Source: Gymnodinialimonas sp. 202GB13-11 (lineage in GTDB: Bacteria; Pseudomonadota; Alphaproteobacteria; Rhodobacterales; Rhodobacteraceae). Taken from it: a DNA stretch of 64,000 nt. Below are positions 41,226-50,741 of this stretch, piece by piece. The notes beneath the pieces were generated by a model, which did no database searches, was not told where the DNA came from, and saw nothing but the letters and a program-made list of their open reading frames with translations. Positions within the stretch are counted from its first letter, which is position 1. Every line of letters begins with the position of its first letter. Made by a program: the position numbers and the translations under genes. The stretch is taken from positions 3,851,212 to 3,915,211 of the forward strand of contig NZ_JBFRBH010000001.1 in NCBI RefSeq assembly GCF_040932485.1. Direction: 5' to 3'.

Positions 41226-41336
41226 TGGCAAAATCCGCTCGAAAAGGTCGTTTCGTCGCGCTCCCTACACCTTGCCTTGCCCCAAAGGAACACCATACAT
41301 AGCCGCGAACGAGCGACAGACCTTTGTGGAGCCGAC

Positions 41337-41855
41337 ATGTTTGACACGATGACCATCACCAAAGCCGGCGGCGCGGTCTGCGCAGCCCTGCTGGTGTTCC
41401 TTCTGGGCGGTTGGGCCGCCGAAGAGCTTTATAACATCGACCACCATGGCGAAGATCACGTCAGCGGCTATCGCATCGAGATTGCCGAATTGGATGAAGG
41501 CCCGGTTGAAGAAGTACCGGAAATCCCGTTTGCAGACGTTTATGCCGTGGCGGATGCTGGCGCGGGTGAGCGCTTGTGGCGCCAATGCTCGGCTTGCCAC
41601 GCGTTGAATGCCGGCCAGAATGGTGTCGGTCCCTACCTGCTTGGTGTTGTGGACCGCCCCATCGCTGCGGCTGATGGCTTTGACTATTCGGACACGCTTG
41701 CCGGGATGAGCGACATGGCGTGGACGCCCGAAAATATCTCGGGCTTCATCGAAAACCCGCGTGAATGGGCCCCGGGCACGGCGATGTCTTACGGCGGTAT
41801 GGATGATATCGAGGATCGCGCGAACCTGATCGCCTACCTCGCCACGCAGCAGTAA
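41337..41855 (+). CDS. Membrane-anchored cytochrome c (CycM/c552-like)
   Basis: This 172-residue protein has one N-terminal membrane helix (GGAVCAALLVFLLGGWAAE) that is likely retained, a 45-residue linker, and a class I cytochrome c domain with the heme site C84-SA-C87-H88 and the axial Met in PGTAMSYGGM. It resembles the anchored CycM/c552 type that passes electrons from the bc1 complex to the terminal oxidase. The ATG follows GGAGCCGAC. A strong terminator follows the gene (41878-41910). Confidence 0.9.
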   Translation: MFDTMTITKAGGAVCAALLVFLLGGWAAEELYNIDHHGEDHVSGYRIEIAELDEGPVEEVPEIPFADVYAVADAGAGERLWRQCSACHALNAGQNGVGPYLLGVVDRPIAAADGFDYSDTLAGMSDMAWTPENISGFIENPREWAPGTAMSYGGMDDIEDRANLIAYLATQQ

Positions 41856-41877
41856 CACCTGCGGAAATGGGATAGCG

Positions 41878-41910
41878 AACGCCGCCTTCGGGCGGCGTTT
41901 TTCGTTTTTT
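41878..41910 (+). terminator. Intrinsic terminator after cytochrome c gene
   Basis: A 9-bp stem AACGCCGCC/GGCGGCGTT closes a TTCG tetraloop and is followed by a T-rich tail (TTCGTTTTTT). Confidence 0.93.
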
Positions 41911-42064
41911 GTCACTCAAAGCGAAAAAAGCGGCCGATCACTACCTGATCACGGAATCTCAACTTGAACCGAACGCAGGCTGGTCTCTAACGTTTTGCGA
42001 CACATAATAATGGTAGCGCGATCCAGAATTGCGTCCAGTAACCAACCGACGAACGGAGGTGCAT

Positions 42065-43990
42065 ATGCAGGACCAGACCAGAGCCAAAGTTGCCGTTGCC
42101 AAACAGGACGCCGCAATCACCCGGCCAGCCGCCTTGCTACCGCTAACCAGTGCGGCGCTCATCCTTGCCCTTGGCGCATTTGCTACGGACGCGCAGGAAG
42201 TGGGTGACGACGGTCTGATCCGAACATACGGCATCTCTACGTTTGGTGAGCTTCGATACAGCCCAGACAGCCCTCATCTGGATTATGTGAACCCTGATGC
42301 ACCGCAAGGCGGCGAGATGTCATTCTCCTGGTCGTCGGGATCGTTCGACTCCATGCATCCCTATTCGCGGGTTGGTCGCCCCGCTGTCTTATCGAGCATC
42401 TTCTTTGAGGCGATGCTTGAAGGCACCGCGGATGAGATTGGGTCGGCCTACTGCCTGCTCTGCGAAGAATTCGCGTATCCCGAAGACCGCTCCTACGTCA
42501 TCTTCACGTTGCGTGAGGGTGTCACCTTCTCCGACGGCACACCGATGACGGCGCAGGACGTGATGTTCTCGTATGAGATCCTGCGGGATGAAGGTTTGCC
42601 GTCATTCCGCGCCAATATCCCGAACACGATCGCCAGCGCAGAGGTTATTGACGAGCGGTCAATCCGGTTCGACTTCAATCCCGAAGCGCCGCTTCGCGAC
42701 CGTATCCAGACTGCAGGCGGCCTGCCGGTATTCAGTCAAGCCAGCCATGAAGCGTCCGGCCTCGCGTTCGAGGATAGCCGGTTGGAGCCACTCGTTGGGT
42801 CCGGGGCTTACACTCTTGGCGAAGTGGAGCCGGGCCAACGTGTCGTGTTCGTCCGCGACCGCGATTATTGGGGCGATGATCTATGGATCACCCAAGGTCG
42901 GAACAATTTCGACAGCATTCGCATCGAGTATTACGGCGACAGCCTTGCCGCGTTCGAAGGCTTCACCGCCGGTAACTACACCTTCCGGCAGGAAAGCAGC
43001 AGCCAGGCTTGGGCCAACAACTACGATTTCCCGGCGCTTGAAGATGGCACTGTCATTCAGGAATCCTTGCCCGATGGCACCATCGCCTCTGGCCAATCGT
43101 TCATGATCAATTTGCGCCGTCCGCAGTTCCAAGACGTCCGTGTGCGCAGCGCCTTGGCGCATATGTTCAACTTTGAATGGACGAACGAGACGCTGTTCTA
43201 CGGCCTTTACTCTCCTGTTGTCAGCTTCTGGGAAAATACCTGGATGGAAGCCGAAGGCATGGCCGAAGGCGAAGAGCTTGCTCTGCTTGAGCAATTCCGT
43301 GACCAGCTTCCTGAGACCGTGTTCACGAGCGAAGTTTATGCAGTCCCAGAGTCGAACCCTGACCGCGCGTTGGACCGTCGGCAGTCCCGCCGCGCGCTAG
43401 CCCTTCTGGAAGAGGCAGGCTGGGTGCCGGGTGATGACGGTCTTTTGCGGAACGCTGCGGGGCAGACGCTGGATGTGGAGTTCCTGAATTCGTCACCGCT
43501 ATTTGATCGTATCATCAACCCGTATGTCGAAAACCTGCGCGCCATTGGTGTGAATGCCTCGATGAACCGTGTCGACAACGCACAGCTGCAACAGCGTCAA
43601 CGCGATGCCGATTACGATATGATCACCGACCATTTCCCCATGGGCTATGAGCCCGGTGCGGGCCTGCGCCAATACTTCGGTTCACTGGGTGCAGATGAAA
43701 GCCTATTCAACGTGCCCGGATTGGCAGACGAAGGCGTGGATGCCCTGATCGAGACCGTTGTGAACACGGAAACACGGGAAGAATTGGACGTAGCCGTTCG
43801 GGCACTGGACCGCGTCTTGCGCGATCGGGTGATCCGCGTTGGACAGTGGTACAACGACGCCCATTGGGTCGCGTACTACGACATGTATCGCTACCCGGAG
43901 GAGCTTCCGCCATATTCCCTTGGCTTCCTGGACTTCTGGTGGGTAGACCCCGAGGCCGAGCAGGCCCTTCGTGACTCAGGCGCGCTCTAA
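42065..43990 (+). CDS. yejA: Yej-type ABC transporter substrate-binding protein
   Basis: This 641-residue family-5 solute-binding protein has a long polar N-region, a hydrophobic signal core (ALLPLTSAALILALGAFATD) and a mature part starting about residue 43. The region LDYVNPDAPQGGEMSF followed by GSFDSMHPYSRVGRPA is typical of the YejA branch, which binds oligopeptides or microcin-C-like peptides. The ATG at 42065 follows GGAGG at good spacing, whereas an in-frame start at 42029 adds residues without support. It heads the four-gene yejABEF-like operon. Confidence 0.9.
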   Translation: MQDQTRAKVAVAKQDAAITRPAALLPLTSAALILALGAFATDAQEVGDDGLIRTYGISTFGELRYSPDSPHLDYVNPDAPQGGEMSFSWSSGSFDSMHPYSRVGRPAVLSSIFFEAMLEGTADEIGSAYCLLCEEFAYPEDRSYVIFTLREGVTFSDGTPMTAQDVMFSYEILRDEGLPSFRANIPNTIASAEVIDERSIRFDFNPEAPLRDRIQTAGGLPVFSQASHEASGLAFEDSRLEPLVGSGAYTLGEVEPGQRVVFVRDRDYWGDDLWITQGRNNFDSIRIEYYGDSLAAFEGFTAGNYTFRQESSSQAWANNYDFPALEDGTVIQESLPDGTIASGQSFMINLRRPQFQDVRVRSALAHMFNFEWTNETLFYGLYSPVVSFWENTWMEAEGMAEGEELALLEQFRDQLPETVFTSEVYAVPESNPDRALDRRQSRRALALLEEAGWVPGDDGLLRNAAGQTLDVEFLNSSPLFDRIINPYVENLRAIGVNASMNRVDNAQLQQRQRDADYDMITDHFPMGYEPGAGLRQYFGSLGADESLFNVPGLADEGVDALIETVVNTETREELDVAVRALDRVLRDRVIRVGQWYNDAHWVAYYDMYRYPEELPPYSLGFLDFWWVDPEAEQALRDSGAL

Positions 43991-44005
43991 GGCCGGACGC
44001 AAGCC

Positions 44006-45160
44006 ATGGGCGCCTATATCCTCCGACGGCTCTTGCTGGTGATCCCAACGATCTTTGGCGTGATGCTACTGAACTTCATGCTAATCCAGCTGGTGCCCGG
44101 AGGGCCGATCGACCAGATCATCGCGCAGCTGGAGGGTGAGGGCGATGCCTTTGCCGGTATTTCCGGCGGAGGCGGTGACAATGCCGCCGACGCCTCGGAC
44201 TTTGATGTTGGCTATCAGGGCGCGCGCGGTTTGCCGCCGCAATTTCTTGAGCAGCTGCAGGTGGAATTCAACTTCGCGCGGATCGTCTGTGAAGACGGTT
44301 TCACCGGAGAGCCCGACCTCGATGCCGAGGAATGCGTGGCTGAAGAGATCCCAATTCTTGAACGCTTCGGCCTGATGATGATGGATTACCTGCGCTTCGA
44401 CTTCGGAGAGAGCTATTTCCGCTCGATCTCGGTGGTCGATCTGGTGATCGAAAAGATGCCCGTGTCGATCACGCTTGGCCTGTGGTCTACGATCATCGCC
44501 TACATCGTTTCAATCCCGTTGGGCATCCGCAAGGCGGTCCTTGATGGCACCCGTTTCGACAGTGCGACCAGTGCAATTATTATCGTGGCCTATGCGATCC
44601 CGGGCTTCCTGTTCGGTATCATCCTTTTGGTGGTCTTTGCTGGAGGGCGATACCTGAGTTGGTTCCCGCTACGCGGCCTTACGTCAGACGGGTTTGAGGA
44701 TATGACGGTGATCCAACAGATCATCGACTATCTGTGGCACATCACTCTGCCGGTTGTGGCGTCAACGATCTCTGCCTTTGCCACGCTGACATTGCTCACC
44801 AAGAATTCGTTTCTGGATGAAATCAAGAAACAATACGTGATGACCGCCAAGGCCAAGGGCCTGACGGAGCGGCGTGTGCTTTACGGCCATGTTTTCCGCA
44901 ACGCGATGCTGATTGTGATCGCAGGCTTCCCGGCGGTCTTCATCGGCGTCTTCTTTGGCGGATCACTGATCATCGAGACGATCTTCTCGCTCGACGGATT
45001 GGGGCGGCTCGGGTTCGAAGCCGTGGTCACGCGGGACTATCCGGTGGTCTTCGGCACGCTGTTTGTGTTCAGCCTTATCGGCCTGACCGTCGGGATCATA
45101 TCCGATCTGATGTATGTGTGGATTGACCCGCGCATCGACTTTGAATCGTTGGAGGGGTAG
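44006..45160 (+). CDS. yejB: Yej-type ABC transporter permease B
   Basis: This 384-residue permease has the oligopeptide-permease start AYILRRLLLVIPTIFGVMLL, then a long periplasmic insertion (residues about 35-120, with acidic stretches DLDAEECVAEE) as in YejB, followed by five helices. The EAA-type loop reads VMTAKAKGLTERRVLYGHVFRNAM near residues 280-305, where the ATPase docks. It follows yejA by 15 bases. Length and insertion match the YejB subfamily. Confidence 0.92.
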   Translation: MGAYILRRLLLVIPTIFGVMLLNFMLIQLVPGGPIDQIIAQLEGEGDAFAGISGGGGDNAADASDFDVGYQGARGLPPQFLEQLQVEFNFARIVCEDGFTGEPDLDAEECVAEEIPILERFGLMMMDYLRFDFGESYFRSISVVDLVIEKMPVSITLGLWSTIIAYIVSIPLGIRKAVLDGTRFDSATSAIIIVAYAIPGFLFGIILLVVFAGGRYLSWFPLRGLTSDGFEDMTVIQQIIDYLWHITLPVVASTISAFATLTLLTKNSFLDEIKKQYVMTAKAKGLTERRVLYGHVFRNAMLIVIAGFPAVFIGVFFGGSLIIETIFSLDGLGRLGFEAVVTRDYPVVFGTLFVFSLIGLTVGIISDLMYVWIDPRIDFESLEG

Positions 45161-45165
45161 CGCAT

Positions 45166-46485
45166 ATGGCCCTTCCCGACGAAACGACAAAAGCCTCACC
45201 GCTGCCCGACAGCGATATGGACGCCGCCGCGTCCCATGGCCGTGTGCAGGGGGACCGCCAAGGCTGGCTTAGCCCGTTGAACCGTCGCCGCTGGCGCAAC
45301 TTCAAGCGCAACCGCCGGGCGTTCTGGTCGCTGTGGATCTTTGCCGTCCTCTACGGCTTGTCGCTGTTGTCGCCTTACCTGGCCAACGACAAACCGCTAG
45401 TGGTCAACTTCCGCGGCGAGTACTTCACCCCGATCTTCAACTTCTACCCGGAAACCGCATTCGGCGGCGATTTCGGGACCGAGGCCGTCTATCGCGACAT
45501 CGAAGTGCAATGCCTGATCGTCTCAGGCGGTCTAGAGGATTGCTGGGACGACCCTGAAGAGGTGATTGCACAGGTTGAGGAGACTGGCGCATTTGCTGGG
45601 GCCGAGGTTGAGCAGGGCTGGATTATGTGGCCGCTGATCCCCCACAGTTTCAACACCATCGTCGACCGGCCTGGCCATGCGCCTGCCTCACCCAATGTGA
45701 TTGGCTGGTGGCCCGAGATTGAACGGGACGGCGCCGGGGAACCTGTGTTGGACGAAGACGACCAGCCGGTGATCGACTGGAACTTCGGCCTGTTGCCTGA
45801 GGATCGTCGTGGCACGAACCTGTTGGGCACGGATGACACCTCGCGCGATGTGTTGGCGCGGGTGATCTACGGCTTCGAATTGTCCGTCAGTTTTGCGTTG
45901 ATTGTGACGGTCTGCACGTCAATCATTGGCATATTCATGGGGGCGTTGCAGGGCTATTTCGGCGGGTTGGTCGACCTGTTTTGGCAACGGATCATCGAAA
46001 TCTGGAACGCGACACCCAGCCTCTATGTGATCATCATCGTAGCGGCGATCATCCCGATGAACTTCACCCTGCTGGTGTCTTTGATGGTCTTCTTCGGGTG
46101 GATGAACCTGACCGGAGTCGTCCGTGCCGAATTCCTGCGGGCCCGAAACTTCGAATATGTGCGCGCGGCCCGTGCGTTGGGCGTTGGCAACGCAACAATC
46201 ATGTTCCGCCACATTCTACCCAACGCGATGGTGGCCACCCTGACATTTCTGCCGTTCATCGTGACAGGGACAATCGCGGGCCTGGCCAGCCTTGATTTCC
46301 TGGGTTTTGGCCTGCCGTCATCTGAGCCTTCCCTGGGAGAGCTGACATTGCAGGGCAAGAACAACCTGCAAGCCCCATGGCTGGGTTTCACCGCATTCTT
46401 TACCTTCGCATTCATGTTGTCGCTGCTCGTCTTCATCTTTGAAGGTGTCCGCGATGCGTTTGATCCACGAAAGACATTCACATGA
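45166..46485 (+). CDS. yejE: Yej-type ABC transporter permease E
   Basis: This 439-residue permease has about 45 polar residues, a first helix AFWSLWIFAVLYGLSLLSPY, a large periplasmic loop (about residues 75-240) and five further helices with the EAA loop FEYVRAARALGVGNATIMFRH. This is the DppC/YejE class, with the long loop typical of YejE. GGAGGGG precedes the ATG. Its stop overlaps the ATG of the ATPase gene (ATGA at 46482-46485), so synthesis is coupled. Confidence 0.92.
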   Translation: MALPDETTKASPLPDSDMDAAASHGRVQGDRQGWLSPLNRRRWRNFKRNRRAFWSLWIFAVLYGLSLLSPYLANDKPLVVNFRGEYFTPIFNFYPETAFGGDFGTEAVYRDIEVQCLIVSGGLEDCWDDPEEVIAQVEETGAFAGAEVEQGWIMWPLIPHSFNTIVDRPGHAPASPNVIGWWPEIERDGAGEPVLDEDDQPVIDWNFGLLPEDRRGTNLLGTDDTSRDVLARVIYGFELSVSFALIVTVCTSIIGIFMGALQGYFGGLVDLFWQRIIEIWNATPSLYVIIIVAAIIPMNFTLLVSLMVFFGWMNLTGVVRAEFLRARNFEYVRAARALGVGNATIMFRHILPNAMVATLTFLPFIVTGTIAGLASLDFLGFGLPSSEPSLGELTLQGKNNLQAPWLGFTAFFTFAFMLSLLVFIFEGVRDAFDPRKTFT

Positions 46486-48389
46486 CCCGGCGCGTGCTCG
46501 ATATTCGTGACCTTACGGTCGATTTCTCCCAAGAAGGGGGAACGGTGAATGCCGTGCGCGGGGTGTCCTTCCACGTTGAACGTGGTGAGACGGTTGCCCT
46601 TGTCGGCGAAAGCGGATCCGGCAAATCTGTAACGGCCTTGTCGACCGTTGACCTATTGCCGGGTGCGGCGGAAGTGGGCGGCTCGATCAAATACGATGGG
46701 GCCGAGATGGTCGGTGCGTCAGACGCCGAGCTACGTCGCGTGCGTGGAAACGACATCAGCTTTATCTTTCAAGAACCGATGACATCGCTCAACCCGCTGC
46801 ACACCATCGAAAAGCAGATGGCCGAAAGCCTCGTCGAGCATGGGGGCTACAAGTACCCCGGTGGCTTGAAACGGATGGCGAGCAGCATCGCGGGTGGCGA
46901 TCCGGTGCCTGTGCTGCTGGCAATCTTCCTGCTGCTGTCGATTGTCATGTTCTATATTTTCGCGGTCATCCAACCCGATGATTTCGGTACGATACGCGAG
47001 GTGGTTCAGGACCGCGCCGGCAATGCGGGAATACTGTTCTTTGCTATCGCCAGTCTGGTTGGGGCCATCATCCAAGCCGCACTCATAACCGCAATCCTTG
47101 CCGTTCCGCTGCTTGTTCTGCGGTTCATCCTGCGGGCTTTGGGGTTCACGGATGTCGTTTCCTCAGATCTGCGGACCCGTGTGATCGACCTTCTGACCAA
47201 GGTGGGCATCCGCGACCCTGAAACGCGGCTGGGCGCCTATCCACACCAGCTGTCAGGTGGGCAGCGGCAGCGCGTGATGATCGCCATGGCGCTGGCCAAT
47301 GGGCCGGAATTGCTGATCGCGGATGAGCCGACGACAGCGCTGGATGTCACCATCCAGGCCCAGATTCTAGACCTGTTGGGTGATCTGAAACGGTCCGAGG
47401 GCATGAGCCTTCTGTTCATCACTCATGACCTTGCCATCGTCCGACGCATCGCAGACCGCGTTTGCGTCATGCAAGGCGGCGAGATTGTGGAGCAAGGAAA
47501 GACGGGCGAGATTTTCGACAACCCTCAACACCCTTACACGCGCAAGCTGTTGGGGGCGGAACCGTCAGGTTCGCCTGATCCCGTTGCCGGTGATGCCGAA
47601 GAAATTCTGAATACCGACGATCTCCGCATCTGGTTCCCGATCCAGCGCGGGTTGCTGCGGCGCACAGTGGGCCACGTGAAGGCCGTCAACGCGGCGAACA
47701 TTTCCATCAAGCAAGGTGAGACACTGGGGATTGTTGGGGAGAGTGGCTCAGGCAAGACCACCTTGGCACTCGCGATCATGCGTCTTGTTCGATCGGAAGG
47801 TCCGATCATGTTCCTCGGGCAGAATCTTTCTCACGCGACCAAGTCCGAGCTGCGCGGCGTGCGGCGCGACATGCAAATCGTGTTTCAGGACCCCTACGGC
47901 TCCCTCAGTCCGCGCATGACGATTGAGCAGATCGTCTCCGAAGGATTGAAGGTGCAGGGCGTCGGTCCGCGCGAACGACGGACAAGGGTTGGCGAAATCC
48001 TTGAGGAGGTCGGGCTGAGCCGCGACATGATGCACCGTTACCCGCATGAATTCTCCGGCGGGCAGCGGCAACGCATCGCCATTGCGCGCGCCATGATTCT
48101 GCGCCCGCGTCTGGTTGTTCTTGATGAGCCCACGAGCGCGCTCGATATGACAGTGCAGGTTCAAATCGTGGAGTTGCTGCGCAAGCTGCAGCGGGACCAC
48201 AACCTTGCCTATCTGTTCATCAGCCATGACCTGCGTGTCGTGCGTGCGCTCAGCCACAAGGTGATCGTCATGAAACAAGGCGATGTGGTCGAGATGGGCG
48301 ACACAGACGCATTGTTCGATAACCCCCGGCAAACCTATACGCGGGAGTTGATGGCAGCAGCCTTCGGAGATCGCGCGGGCGCAGCTTAA
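46482..48389 (+). CDS. yejF: Yej-type fused ABC ATPase with a hydrophobic insertion in the first NBD
   Basis: This 635-residue protein fuses two ABC ATPase domains. NBD1 has Walker A GESGSGKS (42-49), Q-loop [11 protein letters not shown] (96-106), signature LSGGQRQR (257-264), Walker B LLIADEP (277-283) and H-loop THD. NBD2 has Walker A GESGSGKT, signature FSGGQRQR and Walker B LVVLDEP. Between the NBD1 Q-loop and signature lies an unexpected segment of about 107 residues (122-228). It contains a hydrophobic helix ([20 protein letters not shown], about 144-163) and a second long hydrophobic stretch (about 183-218). Relatives usually run from Q-loop to signature without it. The frame is open and codon use looks normal. 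Confidence 0.9.
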   Translation: MTRRVLDIRDLTVDFSQEGGTVNAVRGVSFHVERGETVALVGESGSGKSVTALSTVDLLPGAAEVGGSIKYDGAEMVGASDAELRRVRGNDISFIFQEPMTSLNPLHTIEKQMAESLVEHGGYKYPGGLKRMASSIAGGDPVPVLLAIFLLLSIVMFYIFAVIQPDDFGTIREVVQDRAGNAGILFFAIASLVGAIIQAALITAILAVPLLVLRFILRALGFTDVVSSDLRTRVIDLLTKVGIRDPETRLGAYPHQLSGGQRQRVMIAMALANGPELLIADEPTTALDVTIQAQILDLLGDLKRSEGMSLLFITHDLAIVRRIADRVCVMQGGEIVEQGKTGEIFDNPQHPYTRKLLGAEPSGSPDPVAGDAEEILNTDDLRIWFPIQRGLLRRTVGHVKAVNAANISIKQGETLGIVGESGSGKTTLALAIMRLVRSEGPIMFLGQNLSHATKSELRGVRRDMQIVFQDPYGSLSPRMTIEQIVSEGLKVQGVGPRERRTRVGEILEEVGLSRDMMHRYPHEFSGGQRQRIAIARAMILRPRLVVLDEPTSALDMTVQVQIVELLRKLQRDHNLAYLFISHDLRVVRALSHKVIVMKQGDVVEMGDTDALFDNPRQTYTRELMAAAFGDRAGAA

Positions 48390-49735
48390 ATCGCGGACGA
48401 GTGGTTTCTGGCCTTCTCGCTTGTATAGGCATCCACATGGCGCGCGATCAGCCGGGTCAGGGGCCGAGACTCTTCCAAGACGGTCAGGCCATTGTCGTTG
48501 CGTGCTACATGTCCTTCGTAGGACCGGGCGATGTCGTCCAGGATCGGGTCGACTGCTTTGCGCGGGAAGGTCGATGACCCACGCTGATCGACGCCAAAGT
48601 CGCACATCAAGCGTTCGATGATGTGGCTGCGCAGGCGATCTTCGTCGGTCAGTATATGTCCGCGACCTGTGGGAAGCTCGCCCGCGCGGACGGCCTTTTG
48701 ATAGGCGGCCGTGCTGGCGGCGTTCTGGACAAATCCCTGCGGGAATTTTGAGATTGAGGATGCACCAACACCAATCAGCACATCGCAGCTGTCATCCGTG
48801 TAGCCCTGGAAATTGCGCATGAGGCGGCCTTGCCGCGCGGCGACAGACAGGCTGTCCTCGGGGCGGGCGAAGTGATCGATCCCGATCTGGTCGTACCCGT
48901 CCCAACGCAAGACTTCACTGGCTGTTTCAAACAGGCCAAGGCGCGCCACAGGATCAGGCAAATCCTCGGTCGGGATCAGGGATTGGCGCTTTGCCATCCA
49001 GGGAACATGTGCGTAGCCGTAGAGTGCCACCCGATCCGGGTTTAGCGATAGCAGCATCTGCATTGAGGATGTGATGCGCGCCTGCGATTGGCGGGGCAAT
49101 CCATAGAGCAGATCGGTATTCAGCGAGGTCACTCCCCGCGCGCGCAAACCTTCAACGGCGGCGCGTGTCACTTCGAAGCTCTGCTCGCGTCCGATGATTT
49201 TCTGAATCTCGGGGTCAAAGTCCTGCACACCGATCGAAGCGCGGCCCATTCCGGCATCCGCCAGTGCATCTAGACGAGCATCGTCGATTTCATTCGGGTC
49301 GATCTCAACCGAGAACTCGGCATTCTTGGTCAAAGGAACGGCCTCGCGAATCGAATCCGCCAACCGAGTGATCTCGGGAGCATTCAAAAGCGTCGGAGTG
49401 CCGCCACCCCAATGCAATTTCGCGATCTCGACGCCCTGCGGCAAAAGGCCCGTAAGGGCCTGAATTTCTTGTATAAGAGTGTTTGTGTAGGCGACCACCG
49501 GCCCTTCCGATTGCATACCCTGCGTTCGGCAGGCGCAGAACCAGCACAGCCTTCTGCAGAAGGGGACATGGGCATAGAGCGACACTTTTGAACCGGGTGG
49601 AATCGCCGCAAGCCAGGCGCGGTGCACCTCGGTCGTGACATCGCCTGCAAAGTGGTTCGCAGGCGGATACGAGGTGTAGCGGGGCACGTTCGCCTCAAAC
49701 AGGCCTAACCGTCGCATTTGATAATATCTGTCCAT
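48386..49735 (-). CDS. hemN: Oxygen-independent coproporphyrinogen III oxidase
   Basis: This 449-residue radical SAM enzyme converts coproporphyrinogen III to protoporphyrinogen IX without oxygen. The cluster motif is C60-RRL-C64-WF-C67, followed by GGTPTLLNAPEI and the SAM-binding region IDPNEID. PRYTSYPP near the N-terminus is typical of HemN. I use ATG 49735; TTG 49759 is open in the same frame but would lie between the FNR box and its predicted start site. Neither has a strong ribosome site. The stop overlaps the convergent yejF stop by four bases. The FNR box at 49771-49784 suggests low-oxygen induction. Confidence 0.93.
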   Translation of the reverse strand: MDRYYQMRRLGLFEANVPRYTSYPPANHFAGDVTTEVHRAWLAAIPPGSKVSLYAHVPFCRRLCWFCACRTQGMQSEGPVVAYTNTLIQEIQALTGLLPQGVEIAKLHWGGGTPTLLNAPEITRLADSIREAVPLTKNAEFSVEIDPNEIDDARLDALADAGMGRASIGVQDFDPEIQKIIGREQSFEVTRAAVEGLRARGVTSLNTDLLYGLPRQSQARITSSMQMLLSLNPDRVALYGYAHVPWMAKRQSLIPTEDLPDPVARLGLFETASEVLRWDGYDQIGIDHFARPEDSLSVAARQGRLMRNFQGYTDDSCDVLIGVGASSISKFPQGFVQNAASTAAYQKAVRAGELPTGRGHILTDEDRLRSHIIERLMCDFGVDQRGSSTFPRKAVDPILDDIARSYEGHVARNDNGLTVLEESRPLTRLIARHVDAYTSEKARNHSSAI

Positions 49736-49770
49736 GAGGTAAAACTTATGCGTGCTCAAGACCGGGCGCC

Positions 49771-49784
49771 TTGACCCAGATCAA
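49771..49784. promoter_or_regulatory. FNR-type box between hemN and fnrL
   Basis: TTGACCCAGATCAA matches the FNR consensus TTGAT-N4-ATCAA with one change. Its centre lies about 42 bases before hemN ATG 49735 and 39 before the fnrL ATG, so it could activate hemN and control fnrL itself. Confidence 0.85.
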
Positions 49785-49816
49785 CCCGAGCACAGCGCGC
49801 GAACAGGAGCATTTTC

Positions 49817-50563
49817 ATGCAGCACGCGGACTTCCGCCTTGAGAAGATTGACTGCTCTGCTTGCCCGATCCGACATCGGGCCGTCTGCGCGCGTGCGGAT
49901 GAGGACGAACTTAAGCAATTGAACGCGATCAAGTCTTACCGCAGCTTCAAGGCAGGTGAGACAATCGTTTGGGCAGGCGAAAACGTTGATTTCGTCGCTT
50001 CCGTCGTGAGTGGTGTCGCTTCGCTGTCGCAGACGATGGAGGATGGCCGTCGCCAGATGGTCGGCCTTTTGCTGTGCTCCGACTTCATCGGTCGTCCGAA
50101 CCGCGAGAGCGTTGCCTATGACGTCACGGCGATCTCGGACGTGACCTTATGCTGTTTTCGACGCAAGCCGTTCCAAGGAATCTTGGCGGACACGCCACAT
50201 ATCTCCCAGCGATTACTGGAGATGACCCTTGATGAGCTCGATGCCGCACGGGAGTGGATGCTGATCCTCGGGCGCAAGACCGCCCGCGAAAAGATTGCCA
50301 GTTTCCTTGCCATCATCGCTCGGCGCGAAACAGCGCCGGATGGAGGCGGTGTCGGTAGTAACGTGGCCTTTGAGTTGCCGCTCACACGCGAGGCAATGGC
50401 TGACTATTTGGGTCTGACGCTAGAAACAGTGAGCCGCCAGATTTCTGGCCTGAAACGTGACGGCATTATCCAACTCGAAGGCAAGCGCCGCATTTTGGTT
50501 CCTGACTTCAACGACCTTCTCGATGAGACCGGCGATGACGCCGATGGGGGAGTTCTGGTTTAA
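49817..50563 (+). CDS. fnrL: Crp/Fnr family oxygen-sensing regulator FnrL
   Basis: This 248-residue regulator has the Fe-S cluster cysteines C13, C16 and C24 at the N-terminus and a fourth at C112 or C113, the spacing of Rhodobacter FnrL. The cyclic-nucleotide-like beta-roll runs to about residue 120 and is followed by the dimer helix. The HTH is REAMADYLGLTLETVSRQIS, with the ETVSRQ recognition helix that reads the FNR half-site TTGA. The 4Fe-4S form binds DNA only at low oxygen. AGGAGC precedes the ATG. The gene lies next to the hemN and cco operons, whose promoters carry its sites. Confidence 0.94.
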   Translation: MQHADFRLEKIDCSACPIRHRAVCARADEDELKQLNAIKSYRSFKAGETIVWAGENVDFVASVVSGVASLSQTMEDGRRQMVGLLLCSDFIGRPNRESVAYDVTAISDVTLCCFRRKPFQGILADTPHISQRLLEMTLDELDAAREWMLILGRKTAREKIASFLAIIARRETAPDGGGVGSNVAFELPLTREAMADYLGLTLETVSRQISGLKRDGIIQLEGKRRILVPDFNDLLDETGDDADGGVLV

Positions 50564-50588
50564 ACCCGGATCTCCCTTTGCTGCTCTG

Positions 50589-50616
50589 AACGCCCCGTCG
50601 GTCGGGGCGTTTTTTC
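50589..50616 (+). terminator. Intrinsic terminator of fnrL
   Basis: A 9-bp stem AACGCCCCG/CGGGGCGTT with a 5-base loop is followed by a T-run. It lies 25 bases after the fnrL stop and isolates the cco operon downstream. Confidence 0.93.
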
Positions 50617-50632
50617 ATTTTCTGACCTTTGC

Positions 50633-50646
50633 TTGACCCAGATCAA
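50633..50646 (+). promoter_or_regulatory. FNR-type box of the ccoNOQP operon
   Basis: TTGACCCAGATCAA, identical to the hemN/fnrL box. A class II promoter would start transcription near 50681, about 60 bases before the ccoN ATG. Confidence 0.87.
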
Positions 50647-50741
50647 GGTCGCCCCCCACCGAAATGCCGATGAACGGATCCATGGAATGCCCGTGGTCCG
50701 TCCAGATTCGGCCGGCCCGGGGTAAGGTGAAGGGACGACCG

